Part shown: positions 29,550 through 38,423 of the stretch, in pieces | How positions within the stretch are numbered: position 1 is the stretch's first letter | Layout of the letters: every line of letters begins with the position of its first letter | DNA from: Martinezella lusitana | GTDB lineage: Bacteria; Pseudomonadota; Alphaproteobacteria; Rhizobiales; Rhizobiaceae | Length of the DNA: 64,000 bases | Direction of reading: 5' to 3' | NCBI RefSeq assembly: GCF_900094565.1 | Contig: NZ_FMAF01000003.1 | Span: forward strand, 496,001 to 560,000 | Program-made: the position numbers and the translations under genes | Notes under the pieces: generated by a model | The model's database searches: none | What the model saw: the letters and a program-made list of their open reading frames with translations, nothing else | What the model was told of the DNA's origin: nothing

Positions 29550-30680
29550 TTAACCTTCGAACGATCGCGCGAAGCGCCGGTTGAGCTTTTCGACGAGGAC
29601 TGTATGCCGCTCGCCCGTTCGCAGTCCATCGCTAATCATCTCAGACGCCTCGCTCTGGAACGCCATGTAACCGTCGTGCCGCGGCCGCACATAGGCGCCT
29701 TCCAGCGTGGCGCGCGTGTTGCGGTAGAAATCGAGCGCCGCGCCGTTGACGGCATCGCTGACCCAGGCGTCGGAATGACCAGGCTGACCGTTGCTGGCGG
29801 CATAAATGCCTGCTTGCACCGGGCCGCCGGCGATCCAGCGCGCAAAGGCCTTCGCCTCTTCCGGCGCTTGCGTTCGGGCCGAGACGGCAATGCCTGTGCC
29901 GCCAAGCGCCGAACCGTTCGGCATTCGGCTATCGATGACGGGCATGTCGGCGAAGGCGATCCGCGCCGGCCTGAACCCGGCGAAGGAATAGTTGACGTAA
30001 CCGTAGACGAACGGAGACACATCGTATGGGCTGTCGGGCTGGCTCATCAGATCGAGCACCGCTATCGGATCCATCCCATAGCAGCGGACATCCATCGCGG
30101 CGACGATCCTTGCCATCCAGTCGAGCACCGCCTCGCCAGCCGCCTTCCCGATGAAATCCGGTCCCTCGATGCTGCAGGGCGTGCCGAGATGAGCTGCAAG
30201 CGTGATGAAAGTCATCAGCGAATGCGGCGGTCGCATCGGCAGGATTGCCTTGCCCTTTGCAGCGAGCGTCACGAACTCGGCAAGGTCCGCCACCGGGGCG
30301 CTCAGGCGATTCGGACGGTAAGCCTGCACCTGCGTCGCCGCGTCGATCGGAAAGGCCCATTGCCGACCCTGCCAGTTGTAGCTCGGATAGGAGCGGCCGA
30401 CCGTGCCGGCGGCAATCGCGGCGATCTCGTCCGTATAAGCGGCATCGTCGAGCGGCAGCAGGCAGTTCTCGCGCATGATCTGCCCGACATGCGGATGATC
30501 GATGACGATAAGATCGTAGGCGGCAGCAAGCTCCTCCACCGGGAAGGTCTCGAAATCCTGCAGCGAGCGCTTTTCCCAGGTGATCGCGACGCCGGTCTTG
30601 TCCTGCCAGATCTTCGAACATGCCAGCATCGGATCGTAGCCGCGCGGATGCGACCATGTCATTCCCCTGAGCTTAATCAT
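29550..30680 (-). CDS. Extracellular solute-binding-protein homologue without a signal peptide
   Basis: A 376-aa protein that reads like a family 1 solute-binding protein (TWEKRSLQDFETFP near 34, FPIDAATQVQAYRPNRL near 109, a C-terminal helical lobe), but it has no signal peptide: the N-terminus is MIKLRGMTWSHPRGYDP and goes straight into the fold. The ATG lies 13 bp after the MaoC gene, and no longer start is possible in that frame without passing stops. It may therefore be cytoplasmic, perhaps a ligand sensor or enzyme partner. The operon already has a normal exported binding protein at its head. Confidence 0.75.
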   Translation of the reverse strand: MIKLRGMTWSHPRGYDPMLACSKIWQDKTGVAITWEKRSLQDFETFPVEELAAAYDLIVIDHPHVGQIMRENCLLPLDDAAYTDEIAAIAAGTVGRSYPSYNWQGRQWAFPIDAATQVQAYRPNRLSAPVADLAEFVTLAAKGKAILPMRPPHSLMTFITLAAHLGTPCSIEGPDFIGKAAGEAVLDWMARIVAAMDVRCYGMDPIAVLDLMSQPDSPYDVSPFVYGYVNYSFAGFRPARIAFADMPVIDSRMPNGSALGGTGIAVSARTQAPEEAKAFARWIAGGPVQAGIYAASNGQPGHSDAWVSDAVNGAALDFYRNTRATLEGAYVRPRHDGYMAFQSEASEMISDGLRTGERHTVLVEKLNRRFARSFEG

Positions 30681-30693
30681 GTGAGCTTCACCA

Positions 30694-31155
30694 TCATGCC
30701 TTCTCCGTAGCCGATTTGCGCTCGACGATCAGGATATGATCGGCGGCGAGCACGACTTCGTCCCGCTGGTTCAGCACCTCACAGCGCTCGACGACGCGGC
30801 CGGCCGCCGGCCGCTTCGGATCGTCCTCCTTCGCCGATATGGTGACGCGGGTGCGGATCGTATCGCCGATATGCACGGGACGAACGAAGCGGAGCCGGTC
30901 ATAGCCATAGGAAAAGGCGACAGGATTGATGAGCGACGCCGTGAGCCCGACGCCGATCGAAAAGATCATCGTGCCATGGGCGATACGCTGCCCGCCTGGC
31001 AAGGTCTTGGCGAATTCCGCATCCATATGATGCGGAAAGAAATCGCCGGTATGGCCGGCATGAACGACGAAATCGGTCTCGGTGATCGTCCGTCCGGTGG
31101 TCACCCTGACATGACCGAGTTCGTAGTCTTCGAAATGGATTGTTTGTTCAGACAT
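30694..31155 (-). CDS. MaoC-like (hot dog fold) dehydratase
   Basis: A 153-aa single hot-dog-domain protein. [18 protein letters not shown] at residues 28-45 carries the Asp/His pair of the R-hydratase active site, and [15 protein letters not shown] follows near 57. The family hydrates enoyl-CoA or dehydrates hydroxyacyl-CoA. It begins 3 bp after the Gfo/Idh gene. A second MaoC gene occurs in the divergent unit at 40150, so CoA thioester chemistry is probably part of this locus. Confidence 0.88.
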   Translation of the reverse strand: MSEQTIHFEDYELGHVRVTTGRTITETDFVVHAGHTGDFFPHHMDAEFAKTLPGGQRIAHGTMIFSIGVGLTASLINPVAFSYGYDRLRFVRPVHIGDTIRTRVTISAKEDDPKRPAAGRVVERCEVLNQRDEVVLAADHILIVERKSATEKA

Positions 31156-31158
31156 TCC

Positions 31159-32232
31159 TCAAGCCTTCGGAAGTTCGGCAATCGGCGTCGCCGGAGCGGC
31201 GCTCGACTGATAGGCGGCTTCGACGAGCGCCATGGTCTGCCAGGCATCTTCGACAGAGCCGATCAGCACCTTGTCCTCACCCGAGGCGAAGCGCTGCAGA
31301 TTGGCCATGCGGTTGACGAAAGCATCCGGGAACCAGGCCCCTTCGAGCTTCACCTCCACCCATTCGCTGCCACCGTCGGGGCGGATCCACAGCTCGTCCG
31401 GCTCGCCGCGCGGATAGTCGAGATTGACGCCGAGCTTGATATAGGCAGCCCCCTTGGTGCCGGAGATGCGGAACTCGCACGCCTGGTACTTACGCCCGAA
31501 ATCATGGTCGTGATTGACCGAGAGCACGCAGCGCACCTTGTCGCCATAATCGAGAATCGCCGCCGTCCGCGTCTGGGCGACATCGTGGTTGGGATGGCCG
31601 ATGGTCTTGGCATGGACACCCTGCGGATTGCCGAGCAGCCCGCGAATGAAATCGAGGTAGTGGATCGAGTGCATGGCGATCTCGATCCGCGGCAGGCCCT
31701 TCAGGAAGGGCCAGAGCCCCCATGGCGTGGCAAGCGCCAGCCAGGCGTCGAAGTCGACGACCTCGCCGAGATAGCCCTTCTCCACCGCGTCATAGAGCGC
31801 CAGCATCATCGGCGCGAAACGCAGCTGGAAATTGACCGCCGCCTTGATGTCGCGCTCGCGGCAGACCCGCAGGATTTCCGTGGCGCCAGTGAGATCGCTG
31901 CCCATCGGCTTCTGGATCAAAGCAAAAGCGCCGCGCGGCAATTTCGCAAGGATCGCCGCATGGGCGGCCGGCGGCGTCGCGAGATCGAAGATCGCGCCTT
32001 CGACGGCTAGCGCCTCGGCCTCATTGGCGAATACGCGGATGTTCCATTGAGCGGCCAACGCCGCCGCTTTCTCGGCATTCGGGTCATAAAGGCCCGCCAC
32101 CGGGAAACCGCCCTTCTTGTAGGCCGGCAGATGCGCGTCACCGACGATGCTGCCGGCGCCGAAGATCACGATCGGCCGGGGATTCGACGGCTTCGGCCAC
32201 CATTGGCGGAGGGATTTGGGATCGAAGGTCAT
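31159..32232 (-). CDS. Gfo/Idh/MocA-family oxidoreductase
   Basis: NAD(P)-dependent sugar or polyol oxidoreductase of 357 aa. The Rossmann motif is VIFGAGSIVGDAHLPAY (residues 22-38). The usual EKP active-site motif reads QKP (LIQKPMG), an uncommon change. MHSIHYLDFIRGLLG supplies the catalytic His region. The ATG at 32232 has its Shine-Dalgarno GGGGAGG inside the adjacent palindromic repeat. It may oxidise the imported sugar to a lactone (inference). Confidence 0.88.
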   Translation of the reverse strand: MTFDPKSLRQWWPKPSNPRPIVIFGAGSIVGDAHLPAYKKGGFPVAGLYDPNAEKAAALAAQWNIRVFANEAEALAVEGAIFDLATPPAAHAAILAKLPRGAFALIQKPMGSDLTGATEILRVCRERDIKAAVNFQLRFAPMMLALYDAVEKGYLGEVVDFDAWLALATPWGLWPFLKGLPRIEIAMHSIHYLDFIRGLLGNPQGVHAKTIGHPNHDVAQTRTAAILDYGDKVRCVLSVNHDHDFGRKYQACEFRISGTKGAAYIKLGVNLDYPRGEPDELWIRPDGGSEWVEVKLEGAWFPDAFVNRMANLQRFASGEDKVLIGSVEDAWQTMALVEAAYQSSAAPATPIAELPKA

Positions 32233-32233
32233 T

Positions 32234-32378
32234 ACACCCTCCCCTTGAGGGGGAGGGTCGGACCAAAGGTCCGGGGTGGGGTGATCCCTCCCCGTGTAAG
32301 AAAGACAGACATGTGCATCCCGAGCGTCACCCCCACCCGCGCGTACCGCGCGACCTCCCCCCTCAAGGGAGAGGTGAC
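32234..32378. repeat. Composite inverted-repeat element 4 (between rhaM- and Gfo/Idh-type genes)
   Basis: Left unit 32234-32283 (CCTCCCCTTGAGGGGGAGG, GGACCAAAGGTCC) and right unit 32327-32378 (GCGCGTACCGCGC, CTCCCCCCTCAAGGGAGAGG) are inverted relatives. The left unit starts two bases from the Gfo/Idh start codon and provides GGGGAGG on the minus strand. It is within the long minus-strand operon. Confidence 0.78.
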
Positions 32379-32406
32379 CGCTTCACGGCGCCTTCCATTC
32401 CAATCC

Positions 32407-32736
32407 CTAATCATGATGAAACACCTCCTCCATCATGGCCCACCACTCGCCCTCCTTGCGGGTCTCGAGCGGCTTCTGGCACGGAATACAAACCGACCAC
32501 CATTCCTGGTTCTTCGGGCTCGCGGCCATCTTACGCATATCGGCCTCGAAATCCGTGCCGACATATTCCCAGTAACCGAAGAGCAGGTTTTCCGGCTCTT
32601 TCAGGAAGATCGAATAGTTGGTGATGTTGCATTCGGAGATCAGCGCCAGGATCTCGGGCCAGACGGCCGCGTGAAGCGCCTTGTATTCCGCGACCTTGGC
32701 CGGCTCCAGGCCGATCACCATACCCATCCGTTGCAT
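32407..32736 (-). CDS. rhaM: L-rhamnose mutarotase family protein (RhaM type)
   Basis: Interconverts sugar anomers; 109 aa. With the start at ATG 32736 (GAGGAGG upstream), Tyr18 and His22 fall exactly at the E. coli RhaM catalytic positions, and the WW pair (EWWSVC) is present. A longer frame to 32778 would overlap the dehydratase gene. Here it accompanies a dehydratase, dehydrogenases and a lactonase rather than rhamnose isomerase, so the sugar may be L-rhamnose, L-fucose or a relative feeding an oxidative route. Confidence 0.85.
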   Translation of the reverse strand: MQRMGMVIGLEPAKVAEYKALHAAVWPEILALISECNITNYSIFLKEPENLLFGYWEYVGTDFEADMRKMAASPKNQEWWSVCIPCQKPLETRKEGEWWAMMEEVFHHD

Positions 32737-32749
32737 GGCCAGTTCCTCC

Positions 32750-33862
32750 TCAGCCGTGAATTTCCAGGGTGAATTCACCGATCGATCGAGCCTTCACCGC
32801 CTCCCAATCCCAGGCAATGCCGATACCAGGCTCGGAGGGCGCAAGCGCCTTGCCGTCAACGATCTCCATGCCCTTGGTGATGAGATCGTCGAGCTGCGGA
32901 ATGTATTCGACATATTTGCCGTTCGGCACCGCGCAGGCGAGGCTGACATGCAACTCCATCAGAAAATGCGGGCAAACCGGGATGTCGAAGGCTTCGGCCG
33001 CATGTGCGACCTTCAGCCAGGGCGTGATGCCGCCGATGCGGGCAACGTCGACCTGGACGATCGAGCAGGCGCCCTTCTGCATATATTCACGGAAATGCCG
33101 GATCGAATAGATGGATTCGCCGACCGCAATCGGCGTCGGCGTCGATCGCGTCAGCCGGATATGGCCGTCAAGATCGTCGGCTGGCAGCGGTTCCTCGATC
33201 CAGGCGAGATCAAGCTCCTTGAGGCGCGCAGCCCGGCGGATCGCCTCATCGACGGTAAAGCCCTGATTGCAATCGGTCATGATCTCGAAACCGGAGCCGA
33301 GCGCCAGGCGCATCGCCGCAAGCCGATCATAATCCTCCGAGCCATGCGGCTTGCCGATCTTTACCTTGGAGCCGGAAAAGCCCTTGGCCTTCGCCCGCAG
33401 GGCGTCCTCGACCAAGGCTTCCTTCTCGATGTGCAGCCAGCCGCCTTCCGTGGTGTAGAGCGGGCAACGATCCCTAGCGCCGCCGGCGAGCTTCCAGAGC
33501 GGCAAGCCCTGCTTCTTGGCCCGCAGGTCCCACAATGCCGTGTCGACGGCGGCAAGCGCCAGCGCGGTTATCGGACCGATGGTCGTCGCGTGGGTGGCGA
33601 ATTCCAGTCTGTGCCAGATCGCCTCGATGCGATCGGCATCCTCGCCGATCAGCAGCGGTACCAGATGATCCGATAGCAGTCGCATGACGGACGAACCGCC
33701 CGTGCCGATCGTATAGCTGTAGCCGGTGCCGACGGCGCCGTCAGAATCCGTGATGGTGACGATCGGCGTCTCCTGGCTGACGAAACTCTGGATCGCATCC
33801 GTCCGCTTCACCTTCGGCGGCAGGTCGACCATGCGCAGTTCTATCTTCTCGATACGTGCCAT
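32750..33862 (-). CDS. Mandelate racemase/enolase-superfamily sugar-acid dehydratase
   Basis: Mg-dependent enzyme of 370 aa. Visible active-site residues are Lys166-x-Lys168 (KVKIGK), metal ligands Asp197 (TDCNQ), Glu223 (IEEPL) and Glu249 (VGES), and an Asp272/His299 dyad (VDVARIGG, CPHFLMELH). A KxK plus His-Asp dyad is the pattern of acid-sugar dehydratases such as talarate/galactarate dehydratase. Beside a mutarotase and a lactonase, an aldonate such as fuconate or rhamnonate is also possible. GAGGAG precedes the ATG. It follows the transporter ATPase by 11 bp. Confidence 0.87.
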   Translation of the reverse strand: MARIEKIELRMVDLPPKVKRTDAIQSFVSQETPIVTITDSDGAVGTGYSYTIGTGGSSVMRLLSDHLVPLLIGEDADRIEAIWHRLEFATHATTIGPITALALAAVDTALWDLRAKKQGLPLWKLAGGARDRCPLYTTEGGWLHIEKEALVEDALRAKAKGFSGSKVKIGKPHGSEDYDRLAAMRLALGSGFEIMTDCNQGFTVDEAIRRAARLKELDLAWIEEPLPADDLDGHIRLTRSTPTPIAVGESIYSIRHFREYMQKGACSIVQVDVARIGGITPWLKVAHAAEAFDIPVCPHFLMELHVSLACAVPNGKYVEYIPQLDDLITKGMEIVDGKALAPSEPGIGIAWDWEAVKARSIGEFTLEIHG

Positions 33863-33873
33863 GGGGCGGCTCC

Positions 33874-34971
33874 TCAGATTGCCAGGCTCTTGCCGGTTTC
33901 GACGGAAAAGAGATGCGCCTGGCTGAAATCGAAGCTCATCTTCAATTGCTCGCCGCTCTTCAGAGCATGCGGATTGAGCATGCGCGACACCCAGTCGCGT
34001 CCGGCGAACTCAACGAAAACAAGCGTTTCATTGCCGAGCGGCTCGGTGATGGCGACAGGCAGCGTCAGCTCGTGTACCGCCGATTCAGCACCGGAATGCA
34101 GGCCATGGCCGGTCGGGAAGATATCGTCGGGCCGCAGGCCGAAGGCAACCTTTTCGCCTTCCTTGACCCGGCCGACAAACTGGCCGGGCAGTGGCAGCCG
34201 GTCGCCGTTCTTGAACACCAGCTCGCCAGCTTTCACCGTCGCCTCCTCGATATTCATCGGCGGCGAGCCGATAAAGCCGGCGACGAAGCGGGTGGCGGGC
34301 TTCTTGAACACCTCATCCGGCGTGCCGACCTGCTCGATATAACCGTCGCGCATGATGACGATGCGGTCAGCCAGCGTCATGGCCTCGACCTGGTCGTGCG
34401 TGACGTAGACAACGGTCGACTGCACCTTGGCATGCAGTTTCTTGATCTCGGTGCGCATCTGCGTGCGCAGTTTGGCATCGAGGTTCGACAGAGGCTCGTC
34501 AAAGAGGAAGACTTCCGGCTGGCGAACGATGGCACGGCCCATGGCGACGCGCTGGCGCTGGCCGCCGGAAAGCTGCGCCGGACGGCGGTCCATCAGCGCC
34601 TCGAGGCTTAGAATGGCCGCCGCCTCGTTGACGCGGCGATCGATCTCGGCCTGCGGTTGCTTGGCGATCTTCAGCGAGAAGCCCATGTTCTCGCGCACCG
34701 TCATATGCGGATAGAGCGCGTAGGACTGGAACACCATGGAGATGTTGCGATCGCGTGGCGGCAGCTCGTTGACGACCGTATTGCCGATCTCGATCGTGCC
34801 GGCGGAAACCTCTTCGAGGCCGGCGATCATGCGTAGCGTCGTCGACTTGCCGCAGCCGGAGGGACCGACGAGCGCGATGAACTCCTTGTCGGCGATATCG
34901 AGATCGATGCCGTGGACGATTTCCAACGCGCCGTAGCGCTTGACGAGTTTTTTGAGAGAAACCTGAGCCAT
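33874..34971 (-). CDS. Sugar ABC transporter ATP-binding protein, UgpC/MsmK type
   Basis: CUT1 ATPase of 365 aa: Walker [10 protein letters not shown] near residue 37, signature [15 protein letters not shown] near 135, Walker [15 protein letters not shown] near 154, and a C-terminal OB/TOBE regulatory domain ending in a strand (AHLFSVETGKSLAI). The frame extends far upstream inside the permease gene, but ATG 34971 is the family start. It lies 5 bp after the MalG-type permease, in the same operon. Confidence 0.94.
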   Translation of the reverse strand: MAQVSLKKLVKRYGALEIVHGIDLDIADKEFIALVGPSGCGKSTTLRMIAGLEEVSAGTIEIGNTVVNELPPRDRNISMVFQSYALYPHMTVRENMGFSLKIAKQPQAEIDRRVNEAAAILSLEALMDRRPAQLSGGQRQRVAMGRAIVRQPEVFLFDEPLSNLDAKLRTQMRTEIKKLHAKVQSTVVYVTHDQVEAMTLADRIVIMRDGYIEQVGTPDEVFKKPATRFVAGFIGSPPMNIEEATVKAGELVFKNGDRLPLPGQFVGRVKEGEKVAFGLRPDDIFPTGHGLHSGAESAVHELTLPVAITEPLGNETLVFVEFAGRDWVSRMLNPHALKSGEQLKMSFDFSQAHLFSVETGKSLAI

Positions 34972-34976
34972 GAGGA

Positions 34977-35843
34977 TCAACCTTTGACCGCACCGAATGT
35001 CAGACCCGACACCAGATGCTTCTGAATGATGAAAGTGAGAGCGAGCGCCGGAATGATCATCACGACCGCGAGCGCGCACATGCCGCGCCAGTCGATGGTG
35101 AATTCGGACGTATAGTCGAGCAAGCCGACCGGCAGCGTCTTCGAATCGACCGACCGGGTGAGCTGCGAGGCCAGTGCATATTCGTTCCAGCAGGTGAGGA
35201 AGGCGAAGATGCCGGCCGAAGCGATACCGGGGCCGGCGAGCGGGAACTCCACCTGCCAGAAGGCCTGCCAGCGCGTGCAGCCGTCGATCTGCGCCGCCTC
35301 GGCGAGATCCTTCGGCACCTGCCGGAAGAAGCCGTCGATCAGCCAGATGGTGAAGGGCACGTTCAGCGCGACATAGGTGAGGATCAGGCCGAAATGCGTG
35401 TCGATGATGCCGAGCCGCGCATAGACCATGAACAGCGGCAACGACAGGGCGACGCCCGGCACCGAGCGCGTCAGCATAAGCCCCAGGAACACCGTCGACT
35501 TGCCGCGGAACCGGAAGCGGGCGAAGGCATAGCCGCCGGACATGCCGATAATGAGCGCGATGGCCGTTGACGTGATGGAGATGATCAACGAATTGCGGAA
35601 GTAATCCCAGACGGGAATGCCGCCCTGCCCGACGCCGCTGAACATCGAGCGGTAGGCTTCCAACGAAAGCTCCCTCGGGATCCATACCGGCGGCTTCGCC
35701 ATGATCTCCACCGTCGGGCGCAGCGAACTGATGATGATCCAGAGGCCCGGCAGGCAGATGATGAGAATCGCGATGAAGAGGCCGATGAGATAGGCGACTT
35801 TGCGCAGACGGCGCTGCAGACGTTGTTGAGCGTTGCGATCCAT
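34977..35843 (-). CDS. Sugar ABC transporter permease, MalG type
   Basis: Inner-membrane subunit of 288 aa with six helices and the EAA loop DLAEAAQIDGCTRWQAF near 192. An upstream GTG at 35852 overlaps the previous stop codon; ATG 35843 is behind GGAG at eight bases, so I choose it. It pairs with the MalF-type permease 2 bp upstream. Confidence 0.93.
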   Translation of the reverse strand: MDRNAQQRLQRRLRKVAYLIGLFIAILIICLPGLWIIISSLRPTVEIMAKPPVWIPRELSLEAYRSMFSGVGQGGIPVWDYFRNSLIISITSTAIALIIGMSGGYAFARFRFRGKSTVFLGLMLTRSVPGVALSLPLFMVYARLGIIDTHFGLILTYVALNVPFTIWLIDGFFRQVPKDLAEAAQIDGCTRWQAFWQVEFPLAGPGIASAGIFAFLTCWNEYALASQLTRSVDSKTLPVGLLDYTSEFTIDWRGMCALAVVMIIPALALTFIIQKHLVSGLTFGAVKG

Positions 35844-35845
35844 GA

Positions 35846-36739
35846 TTACCACTCCGCTCCTATCTGGGTGCGGGCAAGCGCCAGCTTACGGAAGAAATAG
35901 ACTGTGAAGGCGATCGACAGGATAATCGAGACATAGGCCATGGCGTTGGCGAGACCCATCTGCGCGTCGGCATAGGCGGTGCGCCCGACCAGCGTCCAGA
36001 TCAGCTCCGTGCGCCGCGCCGGGCCGCCATCGGTCATGATCTTGACGATGTCGTAGGCGCGGGCGACGTCGAGCGAACGGATCGTCATGGCGATGAAGGC
36101 AAAGGGCATCAGAAACGGCCAGGTCACGTAACGGAAGGTCTGCCAGCCGGTACAGCCATCGACCTTGGCGGCCTCGACCGGCTCCTGCGGCATGGCGAAG
36201 AGGCCGGCCAGAATGAGGATGGCGAAGACCGACGTCGACGACCAGACTTCCGCGACGATGATTGAAAACAGCGCCAGATTGCCGTCGATCAGCCAGGGGA
36301 TGGCATCGTTTGTGATGCCTAGGGATTGCAGGGCATTGTTGATGATGCCGACATTGTCATTGAACATGAATTTGAACTGGAAGCCGACGAGAACAGGCGA
36401 AAACATCATCGGGAACATCATCAACGTGCGCAGGATGCGCTTGCCGTGCGTCGCCTTGTTGACCAGAAGAGCCAATCCGAGGCCGAGCAGCATTTCCAGA
36501 TTGAGCGCGATCGTCAGCAGCACGACGGTGCGCACGAAAGCGGCTAGAAACACTGGATCGGTGAGGATGCGGATGTAGTTGCGCAGGCCGATGAAGGTAA
36601 AGAGCGTGGCCGGCCGTGTCAGGCGAAACGGCGTGAAGCTCGAATAGAAGGACAGAAGCAACGGAAACAGCACCACGGCGACAAGAACGATGATCGCCGG
36701 AAGAAGTAGCAGGACCGGTGGAGATATCTTTTTGAACAT
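35846..36739 (-). CDS. Sugar ABC transporter permease, MalF type
   Basis: Inner-membrane subunit of 297 aa with six helices and the EAA loop PVEAAKVDGCTGWQTF near 190. ATG 36739 is chosen over the GTG nine bases upstream because AGGTG precedes it at better spacing. It follows the binding-protein gene after a 187-bp gap that contains a strong hairpin. Confidence 0.92.
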   Translation of the reverse strand: MFKKISPPVLLLLPAIIVLVAVVLFPLLLSFYSSFTPFRLTRPATLFTFIGLRNYIRILTDPVFLAAFVRTVVLLTIALNLEMLLGLGLALLVNKATHGKRILRTLMMFPMMFSPVLVGFQFKFMFNDNVGIINNALQSLGITNDAIPWLIDGNLALFSIIVAEVWSSTSVFAILILAGLFAMPQEPVEAAKVDGCTGWQTFRYVTWPFLMPFAFIAMTIRSLDVARAYDIVKIMTDGGPARRTELIWTLVGRTAYADAQMGLANAMAYVSIILSIAFTVYFFRKLALARTQIGAEW

Positions 36740-36884
36740 GGTTTGCACCTGTCGGCATTCCTCGGCAGCGTGGCCCGGACTGCTTGGAATGGATTGCGTG
36801 AGGACGAGAGGCCGGCACGAAACCGGCTGGATAGACCGGCTCCTTGCGGCGCAGGTCGAAAGCCATTCTCGAAGTCAGATTGCA

Positions 36885-36915
36885 GAAGTCCCGCGCACTT
36901 GCCGCGCGGGACTTC
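36885..36915 (-). terminator. Hairpin between binding-protein and permease genes
   Basis: GAAGTCCCGCGC and GCGCGGGACTTC form a perfect 12-bp stem with loop ACTTGCC, 12 bp after the binding-protein stop codon. No long T-run follows, so it is more likely an mRNA-stabilising or partially terminating element that favours binding-protein output than a full stop. Confidence 0.65.
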
Positions 36916-36926
36916 GATTGCATCGC

Positions 36927-38243
36927 TTACAGCGCGCCGGCGTCCTTCAGGACATCGGTTGCCTTCTGGGCCGCGGTGTCGAGCGCCTGCTTGGAGGTTT
37001 TGTCACCGAGAATGGCCGCCTGCAGTTCCGGATAGACGACGTTGGAAATTTCGATCCATTGCGGCGTGCGCGGAACCGGGAAGGCGTACTTCATCGATTC
37101 CTGGAAGGTGCTCAGCACTTCCTTCTTGTAGGGGTCGGAAGCAGCCTGCTGGATGTCCCACTCCCAGACCGCCTTGCGGGTCGGCAGCGTTCCGTTGGCA
37201 GCTTCGAGCTTCTGCGAGTCGTCGTTGGTCAGGAACCATACGAGCGAAGCAGCCGCATCCTTGTGGGCGCAAGCCTCGGTTACCGAGAAGCCGTGGTGAC
37301 CGGACCAGCCAGTGTGCTTGCCGGAGGAGCCAACGGGCTGCACGACGACGCCGACATTGCCGGCGACCTTCGAGGACTTCGGATCGTTGAAGTAAGTCGC
37401 CCAGCCCGGCCAATCGAGATCGAGCGCGATGGAGCCGGAAGCAAAGCCAGCGCCCAGATCGTCCCAGAGATAATTGGTCGTACCGGCCGGAACGGCCTTC
37501 GCCTTGTACATGTTGACGAACCAGTCGAGCGCACGCACGCCGGCTTCGGAATTGAAGGCCGGCTTGCCGTCCTTATCGAGATATTCGCCGCCCTCGGCGA
37601 CCAGCATTTCAAAGAAGCGGCCGTTGATGGCCTCTTCCTTGCCGGGGAACTGAGTGCCGAAGAAGTTCGGCGGATTGGAGAAGAAGATTGCCTGATCGGA
37701 GACTTCCTTCCAGGTCTTCGGCGGCGCCAAGTCGTAACCATACTTGGCCTTGAAGGCAGTCTTCTTGGCGTCGTCGTTGTAGAGGCTCTTCTGGTAATAG
37801 AGCGCCGAAACGTCGAACTGGGCGCGCGGCAGCATGATCAGGCGGCCATCGATGGTCGAGGCCTGAATGGTGGAATCGACGAACTGGCCGATTTCTTCCT
37901 TGGGCAGCAGCTTACCGAGGTCGGTATAGAGGTCGGGGTACTGAGGCGCGAAGGACGAGTGGTTCGAGCCGACACACCAGGAGATGCTGCCCGAGGCCAT
38001 GTCGGACTTGATTTCCTTGTCGAGCTCGAAATGGTTCTTCTTGGACAGGATGTTGACCTTAGCGCCCGTTTCCTTCTCCCACTCGGAAATGCGTGCATAA
38101 AGCGGCTCATATTGCTGGCCGCCGATGAGCTTGGCGTCGATCGTCACACCCGGAAACTTGCCGGGCAGATCGGCGGCGAAGACCGAAGTACTCGCAAGCA
38201 ATGCCATCATGCCGGCAGCAAGACCGGCCCTCCAATTCCTCAT
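36927..38243 (-). CDS. Sugar ABC transporter substrate-binding protein, family 1 (CUT1)
   Basis: Periplasmic receptor of 438 aa with a signal peptide (residues 1-23 or 24, SVFA-A). The type II fold is recognisable by ISEWEKETGAKVNILSKK near 52, IDGRLIMLPRAQFDVSALYY near 131 and WSGHHGFSVTEACAHKDAA near 311. ATG 38243 follows GGGAGG; the longer frame adds five residues without an SD. It is the first gene of the long minus-strand operon, divergent from the IclR gene. Confidence 0.93.
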   Translation of the reverse strand: MRNWRAGLAAGMMALLASTSVFAADLPGKFPGVTIDAKLIGGQQYEPLYARISEWEKETGAKVNILSKKNHFELDKEIKSDMASGSISWCVGSNHSSFAPQYPDLYTDLGKLLPKEEIGQFVDSTIQASTIDGRLIMLPRAQFDVSALYYQKSLYNDDAKKTAFKAKYGYDLAPPKTWKEVSDQAIFFSNPPNFFGTQFPGKEEAINGRFFEMLVAEGGEYLDKDGKPAFNSEAGVRALDWFVNMYKAKAVPAGTTNYLWDDLGAGFASGSIALDLDWPGWATYFNDPKSSKVAGNVGVVVQPVGSSGKHTGWSGHHGFSVTEACAHKDAAASLVWFLTNDDSQKLEAANGTLPTRKAVWEWDIQQAASDPYKKEVLSTFQESMKYAFPVPRTPQWIEISNVVYPELQAAILGDKTSKQALDTAAQKATDVLKDAGAL

Positions 38244-38326
38244 CGAAATTCCTCCCAAAAAACCGGACCCCTTGTCCGATAGTCCTCTCGACCCAAATAT
38301 GGATCAATGATTTATAAGTAAACATC

Positions 38327-38390
38327 TTATTCATATGCCGTCAAGCCGTGATCGCACGCTTGTAAAATGCAGTCATTCATATATGAATGA
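38327..38390. promoter_or_regulatory. IclR-type operator and half-site
   Basis: TCATTCATATATGAATGA (38373-38390) is a perfect 18-bp palindrome 33 bp before the IclR start. TTATTCATATG at 38327 repeats half of it nearer the transporter operon. The pair sits in the 180-bp region between the two divergent units. Confidence 0.75.
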
Positions 38391-38423
38391 TGATTCATGT
38401 TTCTTCGTTCAGGGGGCCTGTTG

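Noticed and set aside
36690..38282. A 530-aa frame opposite the sugar-binding-protein gene
   Set aside because: The minus-strand gene has a signal peptide, SD and binding-protein motifs; the opposite frame has none.
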